Below are positions 25,849 to 34,676 of a DNA stretch of 64,000 nt, in pieces. The position numbers and the translations under genes were made by a program. The notes below the pieces were generated by a model that made no database searches, was not told the DNA's origin, and worked only from the letters and a program-made list of their open reading frames with translations. The stretch is from Ornatilinea sp. (GTDB lineage: Bacteria > Chloroflexota > Anaerolineae > Anaerolineales > Anaerolineaceae). The DNA lies in the NCBI GenBank assembly GCA_018433975.1, contig JAHDQE010000018.1, positions 43,720 through 107,719 of the forward strand, in the 5' to 3' direction. Numbering within the stretch: the first letter of the stretch is position 1; each line of letters opens with the position of its first letter.

Positions 25849-25870
25849 CCCCTCTCCAGCCGGAGAGGGG
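25849..25870. other. Intergenic hairpin
   Basis: CCCCTCTCC (25849-25857) pairs perfectly with GGAGAGGGG (25862-25870) around a 4-nt loop, between the small GNAT gene and the FemAB-like gene. No U-run on either side; it may be one copy of a dispersed palindrome. Confidence 0.45.
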
Positions 25871-25899
25871 TGGGGGGAAGCCCGTTTATTTTACGTTGA

Positions 25900-26313
25900 T
25901 TACGTCCGCGTCCACATCATCCGCTGCGGGTCGGACGGGCAGGAGAATCCATACTGCCGATACAGCCCGTGCGCGTCGCGCGTTGCCAGCAGCCCCAATA
26001 ACCCGTTCAGCTCCGGGTGGCCGGTCACCGATTCGATCAGGAACTTGCCCAAACCCCTGCCGCGGTATTCCTCCAGGATGAACACATCCGCCAGCCAGTA
26101 AACCGTGGCGTGGTCCGTTACCACCCGCGCGAACCCGATCTGATGCCCCTCATGATACACCCCAAAATTGAGCGAGTTTTCGATCGATCGTTCGATCACC
26201 TCACGCTTGCGCTCCGCGGCCCAATACGACCGGGACAGGTAGCCCTGGATCACGTCCACATCCAGCAGTTCCGGGTCGGTGCTCACCTTGTATTCGTCTC
26301 GTATCCATTCCAT
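25900..26313 (-). CDS. GNAT family N-acetyltransferase
   Basis: A small single-domain GNAT, 137 aa. The acetyl-CoA motif A is VFILEEYRGRGLGKFLIESV (about residues 76-95), and motif B is GLYRQYGFSCP, giving the usual Tyr general acid. GGAGG lies 9 nt upstream of the ATG at 26313. It resembles the YjaB/arylalkylamine-type GNATs that act on small amines or amino acids, but the acceptor is not evident. Confidence 0.87.
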   Translation of the reverse strand: MEWIRDEYKVSTDPELLDVDVIQGYLSRSYWAAERKREVIERSIENSLNFGVYHEGHQIGFARVVTDHATVYWLADVFILEEYRGRGLGKFLIESVTGHPELNGLLGLLATRDAHGLYRQYGFSCPSDPQRMMWTRT

Positions 26314-26350
26314 TCAATTTTTCCTCCCGCAAAAGTAACTTTCTCCGGGG

Positions 26351-26962
26351 TTAATTGTAGCGCTTTTTGGCGTTTGGGGAAGTGTTCCCCTGCCGCCGCG
26401 TGCGGTGCCCTTCGGATTTGTGCGCGGCGGGACCCGCCTCCGCCGCCCCGTACAGACGGCGGAGGACGATCCCCAGTTTATCCTGCGTCAGCCATTCGAT
26501 CTGCGCGGCGCGCAGGGCCTCGCGCACCCGCGCGGTGAGCAGGCCGGTGTTCTCAAATACCGCCAGCAGTTCTTCTGCGCGGTCGTCGGCGGCGATGCGG
26601 TTAACCGAGACCTGACCGCATTCCTGGCAGGCGTGGATCACCATCAGCTCGCCGGAATCGGCGGCGTACTTGTTGCGCTCGCGTTTCAGCGCCAGCCCCA
26701 CCGGGCGCATCTTGCCCTTGCAGGCCGACATGCGGTCGCCGGCGCGCTGCCAGTCCACGTGTCTGGACCACAGACAGAACGGGCAGTGGTTGCGGTTGAT
26801 CACCCCGGAGGTGAACGCGGCGCGGATGACCAAAGCCCCGCAGTGTGCGCAGCGGAAGCTTTCGGTCTCCACCCGCGCGCCGGAGCGCCGCCGGTCTTTC
26901 GACATGCGTTTCCCGCGCAGGCGCGATTCTTCGATAACCCATTCGTAAAATTCGTCTATCAT
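26351..26962 (-). CDS. RNHCP domain-containing zinc-ribbon protein
   Basis: A 203-aa protein with the signature INRNHCPFCLWS, which names the RNHCP family, preceded by FRCAHCG so that four Cys form one zinc ribbon. A second ribbon is built from Cys in MSACKGKM and HACQECGQV. The C-terminal 80 residues are helical then basic (SEGHRTRRQG). Its ATG overlaps the stop of rsgA (ATGA at 26959-26962), so it is translated together with the ribosome-assembly GTPase. The coupling suggests a role in ribosome biogenesis or RNA binding; no function has been demonstrated that I can name. Confidence 0.83.
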   Translation of the reverse strand: MIDEFYEWVIEESRLRGKRMSKDRRRSGARVETESFRCAHCGALVIRAAFTSGVINRNHCPFCLWSRHVDWQRAGDRMSACKGKMRPVGLALKRERNKYAADSGELMVIHACQECGQVSVNRIAADDRAEELLAVFENTGLLTARVREALRAAQIEWLTQDKLGIVLRRLYGAAEAGPAAHKSEGHRTRRQGNTSPNAKKRYN

Positions 26963-27942
26963 TCAAAATACCCTTCTTCCTTTAACTTCATCATGCTGAA
27001 ATACCTCCGCGGGCTGATCTGCCCGCTCATCACCGCCTGGCGCACCGCGCAGCCCGGTTCTTCGTCGTGCCGGCAGCCCAGGCCAAAGCGACACTGCCCC
27101 AGCCAGGGGCGCATCTCCGGGAAAAACCAGGCCAGGTCCTCGCTGTCCACATCCCACAGACCGAACTCGCGGGTGCCGGCCGTATCCACCAGCCAGCCGT
27201 CGGAGCCGCAGGGGTACATCTCCGCGCCGGAGGTGGTGTGGCGCCCCTTTCCGGTGGCCTGGTTCACCGCGCCCACGCGCAGGTTCAGACCGGGCAGCAG
27301 GGCGTTGAGCAGCGAGCTCTTGCCCGCCCCGCTCTTGCCCAGCAGCACCGAGATTTTTCCGTCAAGCATTTGTCTCAGTTCGGGCATGCCCTCGCCGGTA
27401 TAGGCGCTGGTCACCAGGACACGGTAGCCCACCCGGCGGTAGGTTTCGATCTCGTCGAGCGTGCTTTCTTCCAGCTCGCCGTGCCCGCTTTGGGCGGCGT
27501 CTGCCTTGGTCAGGCAGACCAGCGCCTCAATTTCCAGCGATTCGGCCGAGGCCAGATAGCGGTCGAGCAGGTTCCAGCGCGGGGCGGGCTGGCCGAGCGA
27601 CATCACCGCCACAATCCGGTCGATGTTGGCGGCGATCACCTGCTCACCGGCGTATGCCCTCGGCATGGGCTGGGCGGCGCGGCGTGCAAGCCGGTTGGTG
27701 CGCTCGAATACTTCGCAGATCTGCGCGCTGCCGCCGCTGTGGAGGGTCAGGCCCACCCGCTCGCCGACCACAATGTTGGGGCGGGCGGCGAGCTCGCGGT
27801 TGTTTTTCCCTTTTTTGGGGGCGGGGCCGGCCGTTGGCTTGAGACTGCAGCGCAGCATCTGGCCCCTGCTCCATACCCAGTATTGTCCATTGTTCTTTTT
27901 AATCACGACTCCGTCGTGGATTTTGTTGTTTTTCGGCTTCAT
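26959..27942 (-). CDS. rsgA: Ribosome small-subunit-dependent GTPase A
   Basis: Circularly permuted GTPase that acts late in 30S subunit maturation; 327 aa. An N-terminal OB-fold (VVGERVGLTL region) is followed by the motifs in permuted order: G4-like CLTKAD, then G1 GKSGAGKSSLLNAL, then G3 DTAGTREFG. The C-terminal zinc knuckle carries Cys/His in CRFGLGCRHDEEPGC. All are characteristic of RsgA/YjeQ. The N-terminal extension is basic. The gene overlaps the RNHCP gene downstream by 4 bp. Its leader contains several palindromes (27982-28130). Confidence 0.95.
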   Translation of the reverse strand: MKPKNNKIHDGVVIKKNNGQYWVWSRGQMLRCSLKPTAGPAPKKGKNNRELAARPNIVVGERVGLTLHSGGSAQICEVFERTNRLARRAAQPMPRAYAGEQVIAANIDRIVAVMSLGQPAPRWNLLDRYLASAESLEIEALVCLTKADAAQSGHGELEESTLDEIETYRRVGYRVLVTSAYTGEGMPELRQMLDGKISVLLGKSGAGKSSLLNALLPGLNLRVGAVNQATGKGRHTTSGAEMYPCGSDGWLVDTAGTREFGLWDVDSEDLAWFFPEMRPWLGQCRFGLGCRHDEEPGCAVRQAVMSGQISPRRYFSMMKLKEEGYFE

Positions 27943-28302
27943 TGTCTGTACTGCCTTTGTTCATTGCTTCTTAAACGTCAACCAGCCACGGCAAAATCCC
28001 GTGGCTGGCGGACGGTTAAAATGCAAAAATCCATCTGGCGATGGGGCGGATCGGTGCCATAAAGAGCGCCGGAGCCGGTTTTAACCCAGGTTAAAACAAA
28101 AGCCACGGGGCACAAACGCGTCCTGTGGCTGGTTATTTCATTCGAAAATAAAAGCTAATGGTCTTGGGGTAGGTGAACAGGCGCGCTCATGCAGCGTTAT
28201 GGGAAACAAGCACCGATGCGGTTCTAAACATACAACTGAGCGACCTTTCTAATAAAAATTTGATACCAACCCGGCAACTATATCATGATTTTTCAGGGTC
28301 TG
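27943..28302. other. Palindrome-rich 360-bp leader upstream of rsgA
   Basis: Holds three separate inverted repeats: a perfect 10-bp stem CCAGCCACGG (27982-27991 with 27999-28008), a 9-bp near-perfect palindrome GTTTTAACC (28078-28086 with 28089-28097), and a terminator (28101-28130). The first and third share the AGCCACGG core. No gene was found in the stretch. Confidence 0.6.
28101..28130 (-). terminator. Terminator downstream of the RimJ-like GNAT gene
   Basis: On the minus strand AGCCACAGG pairs with CCCGTGGCT (one G-U pair, 12-nt loop) and is followed by TTTTGTTTT. It separates the GNAT gene at 28303 from rsgA. Confidence 0.75.
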
Positions 28303-28878
28303 TCAAGGTAAACGCGGCGTTTTAAGAATCCCCGGTGTCCACTGGGCGCGGGTCAGCTCATATTCGTAGGTCTCGATGGGCCGCTGGTGGATGCGGTAGC
28401 CGTCCGGGTTGGTGCGCAGGAAGTGCAGCCCTCCCTTTTGCAGCACACGCAGGCTGGCCTCGTTCTGTGTGGCCGCGGCGGCCCATACGCACCTGGCTCC
28501 CAGCGTCTCAAAAGCAAAGTCGATGATCCTTTGCAGGATTTCCGTTGCGTAGCCCTGTCCCCAGCAGTCCGGATGCGTCCAGTAAGCCAGAGACCACACC
28601 CCCGGGTCCCCCGGCTCTGCAACGCTGGCCTGGCCGATCACTTCCCGGTCCGATTTCCGTTCGGCCGTCCAGGTGTAGCTTATCCCGTCCAGCCACCGCC
28701 GCTGGCATCCTTCAATCCAGTCCCGCACCTGCTCAACGGAAGTGATCTGGCCCAGCGGGACATCTCCGGGGAATGCATCGGCGGTGAACGCCGACAGCAG
28801 CCGTTCCGTGTCCCGCATCAAGGGGTAGCGCAGCAGGCAGCGGGTGGTCTCCAGATAATCATCTACCGGTATTCGCAT
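28303..28878 (-). CDS. GNAT family N-acetyltransferase (RimJ/RimL-like)
   Basis: A 191-aa RimJ/RimL-type acetyltransferase. It opens with LETTRCLLRYPLMRDTERLL, typical of the subgroup. YWTHPDCWGQGYATEILQ is the acetyl-CoA loop, and GARCVWAAAATQNEASLRVLQKGG is the conserved second half ending near KGGLHF. The ATG at 28878 is preferred because GGAGGG stands 7 nt upstream; the open frame extends 27 codons further without a ribosome site. Members modify ribosomal proteins or small molecules; the target here is open. Confidence 0.87.
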   Translation of the reverse strand: MRIPVDDYLETTRCLLRYPLMRDTERLLSAFTADAFPGDVPLGQITSVEQVRDWIEGCQRRWLDGISYTWTAERKSDREVIGQASVAEPGDPGVWSLAYWTHPDCWGQGYATEILQRIIDFAFETLGARCVWAAAATQNEASLRVLQKGGLHFLRTNPDGYRIHQRPIETYEYELTRAQWTPGILKTPRLP

Positions 28879-29072
28879 TAAGGTCCCTCCTGACTCTTTA
28901 CCAATATCCTTGTTAAGTATAACGGTCCCGGGTCTCAATAGAGTCACCTTTCCGGTCAACTTTGCTGCCCGTTCTTTTAGCTTTTTTCCCGGCGCCGGTT
29001 ATCGGCCGGGAACATGTGTCAATTGGATCGGTATCCTGCTTGAACCCCCACGGATGAAGCGTGCTGCATTTT

Positions 29073-29630
29073 CTAAAACAGTTTCCCCAGCCCAAACCCG
29101 CCAAAGGCGAAAATCGCGGCCCCTACGAAGGTGGGGATGGCCGCAGTCCAGATATACCGCACCAGCGGCACGTGGTATACCCCGCCCAGCAGACTGACGG
29201 CCTTGGGGCCGTACCCCGGGATCATCCGCGCCCCGATCAGGAACAGGGGCGAATCCACGGGCAGTTTGCCGAGGCCGAACGGCAGCTTCTCTTTTTTTTC
29301 CATGAAATTGGAAGCCTGGCTGATCTTCTTCCCCAGGTAGTATTCCACCACCGCCGCCAGGGTGTTCCCGATCCCCGCGGTCAGGGTGGCCGTCAGCGGA
29401 CCGAACAGCGCGCCGATCAAGAGCGTCAGGGGTTCGGAGGGCACCAGGGTCAGCCCCAGCAGCGCATAGACCGCAATGCTGACCACCACCCCCCACGCGC
29501 CGATGCTGCTGATGAAGGTTTTGATCTTGTTCAGGTCCGTGGCGACGAATAATGCTGCCACCCCCATCACCAACAGGGAGAAAGTAATGATAGAAGCAAT
29601 CTGGCCTTTTTTCTCGGGTTTCGTTTCCAC
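29073..29630 (-). CDS. VTT-domain (DedA/TVP38-like) membrane protein
   Basis: A polytopic inner-membrane protein of the SNARE-associated/VTT superfamily, which includes DedA and TVP38 lipid scramblase-like proteins. It has about five hydrophobic segments. The hallmark region is ALFGPLTATLTAGIGNTLAA followed by EYYLGKKI, and later RMIPGYGPKAVSLLGG. The start is uncertain: GTG at 29630 gives 185 aa and a short basic N terminus, while the frame is open to a TTG at 29687. Neither has a clear ribosome site. Confidence 0.78.
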   Translation of the reverse strand: METKPEKKGQIASIITFSLLVMGVAALFVATDLNKIKTFISSIGAWGVVVSIAVYALLGLTLVPSEPLTLLIGALFGPLTATLTAGIGNTLAAVVEYYLGKKISQASNFMEKKEKLPFGLGKLPVDSPLFLIGARMIPGYGPKAVSLLGGVYHVPLVRYIWTAAIPTFVGAAIFAFGGFGLGKLF

Positions 29631-30153
29631 GAGAAAAGTATACCCAAAACAAGATGTTTCTGGAAGTGGGATTTTCCCAGTGTTCAATCTTGGTCAGAAT
29701 TGGATAGATAGGTTTATATTTTGAGTAAAACTCTTCGTTTAGGTTACGGTTTGCAGAATTTGTTCCGCTCAAATTAGATGCTCTGGAGTAATCTTTTACA
29801 GTAATAAATTCATCCCTTGCTTATGTACTTAATGAAGGAAGGAGACTATTGCTCAAAACGCAGCTAGTGAAATTATCTTTTTTTCAATAAATACTGATAG
29901 TGCGGGGTTTTCGCTACTAGTCTTATCAGGCTACCATTATCCCTGCAAATTGTTTCATGGATTTTTCATTCCTTCCCTAACCATTCCAATGTATTCTTGT
30001 TGAAAAAATTTCTTGCGATTAGGACATTTCTATTTTGCTTTCTTATAGCATCTTTTAATTTTTTCCTTCACTCTGAAAACCGAATTCCATGTCAACTTTA
30101 GTGCATAATCATCTTTGACAAAGGTGAAGCCAGCGTTGTATCTAAATTGGCTA
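29631..30153. other. AT-rich gap with a coding-like remnant
   Basis: A composition shift to AT-rich DNA begins here. On the minus strand, directly after the DUF3883 gene but in another frame, codons 30153-30030 read through FVKDDYALKLTWNSVF and end KKAK-stop. This looks like real protein sequence, but without a start. The remainder shows no gene. Confidence 0.4.
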
Positions 30154-31203
30154 TTATTTTTTTGTAGGTAGCTCATAACTATAACCGGTAACAGTCAAGT
30201 ACTCAGATTCTAACGACCATGGTTGAAACAACTTGATCTCTCCGCCTTCAATAACCACACCGTTGTCTTGACCTTTGTTTACTACAAGGTTGCTTACAAC
30301 GAAAAGAGCAGTGTTTGGATAATTCTGTTGAGCATGAGTAACTTCATTAGGTGTTAACAATACAGATGCACCATCAGTAGTAGTGCCTTTAACCTCAACG
30401 TAAAGTTCTTGATCTCGCATTTTACAATGTAAATCATATGAATGGTTACTGGAGACATTTGTTACTATCCATCCCTCTTCTTTAAAATAGCTTGACGCAA
30501 TCAGCATTGCTTTATCTTCAATTGCTTTTCGAGTTTCGTTTGATACTCGAAACCCTTGGCCAGTTTCCTGTGATGAAGTCTCTATTTGTGGTTCTATTTC
30601 AATTGGTATGGGGAAAGACGTATTATTAGATGCTGCATATGTAGCTTGAGTTGATTCTGATAGGCATTTCCAGATATAGTTATTATCTTGAATTATCCAA
30701 TTTAATATTCTTCTGGGGTATGAAGTGCTATTTGTTTTAAAAGTTGCGCCTAAACTCTTTAATTTCGCGATCGCATCAATACTTTTCACTTCTATAGTGT
30801 CAACCTCAAGTTTTAATTCTTTGTTTACCGGATTTACTTCGATTTGGAATAGATGCCCTTTAAATTTCCGGGTAAAGATATAATTGGCATTTAAGTTAGC
30901 TTGTGCAGGTAATGGGGTAAATTTGGATATCATTGCGTTCTCGCCAGTATCTTTTAGGATATATGTGCCGTTTTCCCCACCACGAAACCAATAGTCGCTT
31001 TTGTTTATTGTGCCTTGTAAAGTCTCCTCTGATTTATTTGCTATGTGTGATTGAACATAAGCAAACAATGCCGATCTGTGAGCAATATCTCCTCTCTTCA
31101 TACCATGTGCCCATGCAGCAAAAAGCAACATGTATTCATTAGATAAATTGGTTGGAATGCCTTCTTGTGGAGGTGGTCCCCCGAAATTTGAAATTAATTT
31201 CAT
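30154..31203 (-). CDS. DUF3883 (NOV_C-type) domain protein
   Basis: A 349-aa protein. The C-terminal domain (about residues 220-320) fits DUF3883: a helix IEDKAMLIASSYFKEEGW, then YDLHCKM, then LYVEVKGTT, a PD-(D/E)xK-like E-x-K core, and LLTPNEVTHA. DUF3883 domains occur in restriction-like and defence-associated proteins. The N-terminal 200 residues resemble no family I can name. The gene is AT-rich compared with its neighbours and sits alone in a 1.9-kb AT-rich patch, consistent with horizontal gain. GAGGG lies 10 nt from the ATG at 31203. A lone helper or remnant of a DNA-modification/defence set is possible, but unproven. Confidence 0.72.
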   Translation of the reverse strand: MKLISNFGGPPPQEGIPTNLSNEYMLLFAAWAHGMKRGDIAHRSALFAYVQSHIANKSEETLQGTINKSDYWFRGGENGTYILKDTGENAMISKFTPLPAQANLNANYIFTRKFKGHLFQIEVNPVNKELKLEVDTIEVKSIDAIAKLKSLGATFKTNSTSYPRRILNWIIQDNNYIWKCLSESTQATYAASNNTSFPIPIEIEPQIETSSQETGQGFRVSNETRKAIEDKAMLIASSYFKEEGWIVTNVSSNHSYDLHCKMRDQELYVEVKGTTTDGASVLLTPNEVTHAQQNYPNTALFVVSNLVVNKGQDNGVVIEGGEIKLFQPWSLESEYLTVTGYSYELPTKK

Positions 31204-31608
31204 TTTTAAATTTCCCTCAAAAAACTAAATTTCTAATCAACTTTAATGCAGTTGCAATAATTATTTTTCTCAATCTACAAAGACGAGACTTTCACTGTAA
31301 ATACAACTGCTACTCTGGAAAAGCAGGTTAAAAGAGTTTTTCTAGTTAATCATGGACAACAGACCGCTTTTACCAGATATGTTGGAATTACCTGATGTAC
31401 CTCAAATAATTTTTACTATATCTTCTACCAAACTGTACTTGCTAGTGTAGTCAGATAAAAAATTGAGCTCGGTTTCGATCTAATTCCCTCTTCTTCGTTT
31501 ATGTTGGTTGTTGAGGAAAGCCTCGACCCAGAAGATGAAATACCGCTGTGAGATCGGCATATGTTCTTCAGGGAGGAATAGAATTACATTTCTCAGTGAA
31601 TCTCCCCC
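31204..31608. other. 405-bp AT-rich intergenic stretch
   Basis: No gene, RNA or clear promoter pair recognised. It is the right part of the AT-rich patch around the DUF3883 gene; composition returns to the GC-rich norm at about 31600. Confidence 0.5.
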
Positions 31609-32313
31609 TCACTCCCCCGGCGGGAGCGGCTCGGTCTCCAGGCGGTAGCCGAAGCCGCGCACGGTCAGGATCAGGCGGGGGTTGGCGGGGTCGGGCTCGA
31701 TCTTCTTGCGCAGCAGCCAGATATAGCGCCGCACCACCGTGTTGCTCTCGGCCTGGTCCGCTCCCCATACTTCTTCGATCAAATCCTTTTCCGAAACGGC
31801 CTTGCCCTGCCGGCGGGAAAGCACCTCCAGCAGGCGGAACTCGGTCGGCGTGAGGGGGATGGCCTGCTCGCCGCGGCGGGCTTCCCGCCGGTCGAGGTCC
31901 AGCACCACATCCCCGAAGGGAATCACATTGCGGGCCGGCGGAGCCTGGTGCTGGATGCGGTTGAGCACCGCCTGCACCCGCGCGGAAAGCTCGGCAAAGC
32001 TGAACGGCTTGGTGATATAGTCGTCCACGCCCAGACCGAACCCGCGCAGCTTATCCTGCTCGGCGGTCTTGGCGGTGATCAGGATGATCGGCAGGTCCGA
32101 AAGCTCCCGCAGGCGCTTGGTGACCTCCCAGCCGTCCATGCCCGGCATCATCACGTCCAGCACCACCAGATCGGGCTGGTTCTCATACGCCGCGCGCAGG
32201 GCCTGCGGTCCGTTGCGGGCGGAAAATACTTCAAAGCCCTGGTTCTTCAGGAAATCTTCCAGGAAGCGCAGCAGGGTGGTGTCGTCGTCAACCACCAGCA
32301 CCTTATATCTCAT
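31609..32313 (-). CDS. OmpR-family response regulator
   Basis: A 234-aa two-component regulator. The receiver domain has the acidic pair DDD at 9-11, phospho-acceptor Asp53 (VVLDVMMPG), the Thr/Ser position in LITAKT and Lys in YITKPFS. A winged-helix DNA-binding domain follows (LTPTEFRLLEVLSRRQGK, VVRRYIWLLRKKIE, GFGYRLE). AAGGAGG 9 nt upstream fixes the ATG at 32313. The start lies 11 bp inside the kinase gene, so kinase and regulator form one operon and presumably one signalling pair. Confidence 0.94.
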   Translation of the reverse strand: MRYKVLVVDDDTTLLRFLEDFLKNQGFEVFSARNGPQALRAAYENQPDLVVLDVMMPGMDGWEVTKRLRELSDLPIILITAKTAEQDKLRGFGLGVDDYITKPFSFAELSARVQAVLNRIQHQAPPARNVIPFGDVVLDLDRREARRGEQAIPLTPTEFRLLEVLSRRQGKAVSEKDLIEEVWGADQAESNTVVRRYIWLLRKKIEPDPANPRLILTVRGFGYRLETEPLPPGE

Positions 32314-34483
32314 CTTCTTCACCTCCTTCGGACGCCATTGGCAGCCAGAAGGTAAAACAGGCTCCACCCTCCGGGTGGTTCTCCGCCCGGATCTCGCCGT
32401 CCATACCCAGAAGCATGCGCCGGGCGATATACAGGCCCAACCCGTGGCCGTAAACCGTCTGGGCGTCTTCGCTGTTCAGACGGGTGAAGCGGTCAAACAG
32501 CCGCGGCAGGGCCTCCGGGTGGATCCCCGGCCCTTCATCCCGGACGCGGATCCGGACCCGCTCGTCCTCCGTGTCGGCCGTCACCGTGATGGCCCCCTGC
32601 GGCGCGTATTTGAGGGCGTTATCCAGCAGATGGAACACCACGCTGGTCAAAGCCTGCTCGTCGGCGACCAGGAAGGGCAAATCCGGCGGGATCTCCCAGC
32701 GCACCCGTTCTGCCCCTTCCAGGTGGAGCATTTGCTTCCGGAGCGCGGCGGCCGTGGTCTGGAGGGCGGTGGGGGAGGGATAGAGCGGCAGCCGTCCGGC
32801 ATCCAGGGCCGAAAGGTCCAGGATGGTCTCTACGAACCGCGTCAGGCGCCGGATCTCCGCCTGCACCAGTTCCAGGTTCTGGTGGGTGCGCGCGGGGATG
32901 GGCTGGGTCGCGGCCAGTGAGACCTCGATCCCGGCGTTGATATTGGTCAGTGGCGCGCGCAGCTCGTGCGAGACCATGGAAACGAAATCGGATTTCAGGG
33001 TGTCCAGCTCCTGGAGTTCCAGGTTCTGGGCTTCCAGTTGGGTGTACGCCTCGCGCAGGCTGGCGGTCTTCTCGGCCACATTTTGCTCCAGGTTGGTGTT
33101 CAAACGGGCCAGTTCGGCCCGGTCCGCGGCAATTTGTTCATAGGCTGCCTGGAGCGCGGCCTGCTGGGCCTTTTGCTCGCTCAGGTCGTGGGCCGTCCCG
33201 GCCACCGCCAGACGGCTGTCCCCGGTCGGGCGCAGGGGGCGCAGTGCCAGGAAAACGGGCAGGCTCAGGCCGTCCATCCGCCCCAGTTCCGCTTCCCCCG
33301 ACCAGCCGTCCACGAACCCCTGTTCCAGCAGCGGGTCGGTTTCCGCCAGCGCGGGCAGCAGTTTTTTCAGCGGCTTGCCCAGAAGCTGCTGGGCGGAGCG
33401 GTATCCGGCGGCTTCCAGCAGGGCCGGGTTGATGAGCTGGAGCTTGCCCCGGTGGTCGCAGACGAAGGCCGGTTCGGCGATGCTGTTGACCAGGCTGGCG
33501 TATTTCTGGAACTCAATTTCTCCGAACAGCAGTCCCTGGCGGCCTATCAGCCCCAGGCTGAGCATTACCGTGACCCACATCCCCAGGTCTTGCAGCGTGC
33601 CGAAAAGCTGCCAGGCCAGGATGGTATACAGCCCCAGGACCAGGGTCAGGATCAGCGGCAGATGCGATTGGGCGGTGCGGCGCAGGCGCATCAGGATTGA
33701 ATTGAACCGCGGCCCGGCGATTTTTCCGGTCCAGATCTGGGAGAGGGCGCTGAAAGCGAAGCAGATATCTCCCAACACCCAGCCGAAATCAACCGTGCTG
33801 CCGGTCTGGTAGGCATTTTGCAATTGCAGGGTGCTGTAAGCCAGGTCGCTGAAGGTGTGCGCCGCCAGGCCGATGGTGATCCAGCGGAACGGGATGGCCA
33901 GCGTGCGGCTTTCGGACAGCAGGAACAGGTTCATCAGGAGCAGCAGGCCGATCAGGCTGGCGATTGGATTGAGCACGGCCAGCGGGCTGGTCAGGGCCGG
34001 CTGGATCACCACAATCCACACCAGCGTCAGCCCGGCGATGGTGGCAAGGGAAGTATCCAGGAACAGGACTGCCCGCCCGGTGTGCTCGCGGGGCTGCCGG
34101 GGGTAGAGGACCAGCCCTACCCACAGCGGGAGGGCCCCCACCAGGGAAATGATGTCCGCCCATCCCGGGCCTTTTGCCGCACTCAGGTTCAACAGCCCGT
34201 TCAGCATCCGCAGCAGGTCGCCGGCGGCCCACAGCAGCAGGCCCAGACTCAGCCACAGCCAGGCCCGGCGGGTCGCGGCACTGCGGTCCATCCGCTGGGC
34301 CCACACGGCAAACACGGCTGCCAGCAGAGAGGTGAACAGCATCAACAGGCTCCCGAGCAGGAAGCGCTCAAAGCGGTCGGCCGTACCCCAGGCCAGCCAG
34401 GCAGTGTACAGACCCAGATAAGCCAGCCCCGCGGCTATCAGCAGCCGGTGGCGGGTGACCTGGGAAGAGGCGGTGTTGATCAT
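32303..34483 (-). CDS. Membrane-bound sensor histidine kinase with PAS domain
   Basis: A 726-aa kinase. The N-terminal 340 residues form eight to ten membrane helices (a MASE-like sensor), followed by a PAS domain (ASLVNSIAEPAFVCDHRGKL...) and a coiled coil (about 440-500). The HisKA domain has phospho-His in SHELRAPLTNI, and the HATPase domain has DNALKYAPQG, DEGPGIH and GHGLGLYIAR. The start is not certain: ATG 34483 gives a protein beginning shortly before the first helix but has only a weak ribosome site, and the frame is open further upstream. It would sense an intramembrane or membrane-proximal signal and phosphorylate the coupled OmpR-type regulator. Confidence 0.9.
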   Translation of the reverse strand: MINTASSQVTRHRLLIAAGLAYLGLYTAWLAWGTADRFERFLLGSLLMLFTSLLAAVFAVWAQRMDRSAATRRAWLWLSLGLLLWAAGDLLRMLNGLLNLSAAKGPGWADIISLVGALPLWVGLVLYPRQPREHTGRAVLFLDTSLATIAGLTLVWIVVIQPALTSPLAVLNPIASLIGLLLLMNLFLLSESRTLAIPFRWITIGLAAHTFSDLAYSTLQLQNAYQTGSTVDFGWVLGDICFAFSALSQIWTGKIAGPRFNSILMRLRRTAQSHLPLILTLVLGLYTILAWQLFGTLQDLGMWVTVMLSLGLIGRQGLLFGEIEFQKYASLVNSIAEPAFVCDHRGKLQLINPALLEAAGYRSAQQLLGKPLKKLLPALAETDPLLEQGFVDGWSGEAELGRMDGLSLPVFLALRPLRPTGDSRLAVAGTAHDLSEQKAQQAALQAAYEQIAADRAELARLNTNLEQNVAEKTASLREAYTQLEAQNLELQELDTLKSDFVSMVSHELRAPLTNINAGIEVSLAATQPIPARTHQNLELVQAEIRRLTRFVETILDLSALDAGRLPLYPSPTALQTTAAALRKQMLHLEGAERVRWEIPPDLPFLVADEQALTSVVFHLLDNALKYAPQGAITVTADTEDERVRIRVRDEGPGIHPEALPRLFDRFTRLNSEDAQTVYGHGLGLYIARRMLLGMDGEIRAENHPEGGACFTFWLPMASEGGEEDEI

Positions 34484-34676
34484 GTTCTCATTGTACTCAT
34501 GCCTTCCAGCGGGCGCAAGTTTGCGGGGAAACGAAATTAAATCCATCGCCAGGCATTCCGGAGGGCTTACCCGGACCGGCGTGTATAGAATCTCTGTTGA
34601 AATCCCTGTGCAGGAATTCAAGAAGTCGATATAATATAGATATTGTTTATACATATTGTAAAAATTCAGGTGAGAA

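Noticed and set aside
28999..29772. A longer 257-codon minus-strand frame overlapping the VTT gene
   Set aside because: Lies in another frame than the clear membrane-protein motifs; Arg/Gly/Asp-rich shadow composition.
34597..34635. TTGAAA and TATAAT upstream of the rhodanese gene as a promoter
   Set aside because: The spacing of 27 bp is too long for sigma-70; TATAAT at 34630-34635 may still be a -10, but no matching -35 was found.
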